Assembly (NCBI GenBank): GCA_964545075.1 | Contig: CAZJFS010000207.1 | Coordinates: forward strand, 1 to 7,199 | Length of the DNA stretch: 7,199 nt | Origin: DAOPXV01 sp035352535 | Lineage (GTDB): Bacteria; Muiribacteriota; UBA9980 | Reading direction: 5' to 3' | Part shown: positions 6,754 through 7,199 of the stretch, one piece after another | How positions within the stretch are numbered: position 1 is the first letter of the stretch | Layout of the letters: each line of letters starts with the position of its first letter | The notes under the pieces: generated by a model | The model's database searches: none | The model's input: the letters and a program-made list of their open reading frames with translations, nothing else | Told to the model about the DNA's origin: nothing | Program-made: the position numbers and the translations under genes

Positions 6754-7176
6754 ATGAATGAAATAGAAAGCTTGATTCCGCATCGGCCACCGTTTTTATT
6801 CGTCAATCAGATAATTTCCGCGGACAAAGATACGATCGTCGGATTAAAAACTTTTGACGATTCGTTTGAAGGTTTTGAAGGCTACTTTCCGGACAAAAAG
6901 TTGGTCCCGGGCGTTATTCTCGTTGAAAGCATGGCGCAATGCGGCGGAGCCGGAGTGAGAGAAGCCGGCTTCGCGCGGGAAGGCCTTTTCGTGCTTGCGG
7001 TAATAGAAAATGCCCGCTTTTTAGGTATCGTCAATTTTGGCGATACGGTTAAAATGACGATAAAAAATCATCGCATAACCGATAAAGCGATAAAGCAATC
7101 GGGAATATGCGAAGTTGACGGAAAGATCGTGATCGAGGCCAAATGGCTGAGCATGAACACGCTTAACGCCGGATGA
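6754..7176 (+). CDS. fabZ: FabZ-family hotdog 3-hydroxyacyl-ACP dehydratase with His-to-Tyr active-site change
   Basis: This is a 140-residue hotdog-fold protein, the usual FabZ length. FabZ dehydrates 3-hydroxyacyl-ACP in fatty acid elongation. Family marks are LIPHRPPFLFVNQI (7-20), EGYFPDKKLVPGV (42-54), ESMAQCGG (58-65), ENARFLGIVNFGDTVKM (85-101) and VDGKIVIEAKW (121-131). The catalytic Glu58 is retained. The catalytic His of the GHFP motif is Tyr44, encoded TAC, one base from CAC. The protein may therefore be inactive, work by another mechanism, or be a specialised or regulatory paralogue; the symbol reflects family membership only. The start ATG follows AGAGGA (6743-6748) with 5-nt spacing. 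The gene has its own consensus promoter and lies 160 bp after the kinase gene. Its 3' end overlaps a possible terminator hairpin and also a possible next start codon (ATGA at 7173-7176). The pathway (primary fatty acids or a polyketide-like lipid) cannot be told from this window. Confidence 0.88.
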   Translation: MNEIESLIPHRPPFLFVNQIISADKDTIVGLKTFDDSFEGFEGYFPDKKLVPGVILVESMAQCGGAGVREAGFAREGLFVLAVIENARFLGIVNFGDTVKMTIKNHRITDKAIKQSGICEVDGKIVIEAKWLSMNTLNAG

Positions 7177-7192
7177 TCGCCGCGGCGTTTTT
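7165..7192 (+). terminator. Possible intrinsic terminator at the end of the FabZ-like gene
   Basis: AACGCCG (7165-7171) and CGGCGTT (7183-7189) form a perfect 7-bp stem with an 11-nt loop, and five T (7188-7192) overlap and follow the stem. The stem begins inside the last codons of the gene. The T-run is short and a downstream reading frame may start here, so this is only a candidate. Confidence 0.35.
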
Positions 7193-7199
7193 CCGGCCG

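Noticed and set aside
1..7199. CRISPR array, insertion sequence, tRNA or defence genes
   Set aside because: I saw no regularly spaced repeats, terminal inverted repeats, transposase, tRNA-like fold or defence-type protein on either strand.

Overview
The window carries five complete genes and the 3' end of a sixth, all on the + strand. It looks like an accessory stretch of a diderm (Gram-negative type) bacterial chromosome of middling GC. The BtuC/FecCD-type permease, the CHASE-PAS hybrid histidine kinase and the FabZ-family dehydratase fit an environmental, broadly deltaproteobacteria-like organism. This placement is a weak inference, since no rRNA, tRNA or clear marker gene is present.

Region 1 (1-2573) holds the tail of a FecCD/BtuC-type ABC permease, then a TrmO/TsaA-domain protein with an unusual C-terminal extension. 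After a 157-bp gap (to the chosen start) come a small VOC (glyoxalase-fold) protein and a class I SAM-dependent methyltransferase, separated from each other by 18 bp. The last two are very probably co-transcribed, possibly from a promoter near 1335-1363. The C-terminal part of the TrmO-domain protein aligns by eye with the FmdE core but lacks its cysteine and histidine residues. Its position beside a chelate-type importer suggests a role linked to metal or cofactor uptake, but no substrate can be read from the sequence.

Region 2 (2574-6593) is a 1297-residue orphan hybrid sensor kinase: TM - periplasmic CHASE - TM - PAS - PAS - HisKA - HATPase - REC - REC - HPt. A good sigma70-type promoter lies upstream, and a 13-nt direct repeat covers both its -35 and its start-site regions. 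The sensor half of the gene is much more GC-rich than the kinase/receiver half. No separate response regulator is visible.

Region 3 (6594-7199) has a perfect-consensus sigma70 promoter (TTGACA-N17-TATAAT), a leader with a short hairpin, and a FabZ-family hotdog dehydratase in which the catalytic histidine is replaced by tyrosine. The window ends at a point that could be either a terminator or an ATGA-coupled next gene.

There is no CRISPR array, insertion sequence, phage gene or recognisable defence system. The observations most worth following are the His-to-Tyr change in the FabZ-like protein, the TrmO plus degenerate FmdE-like fusion, the repeat-flanked kinase promoter, and the composition break inside the kinase gene.
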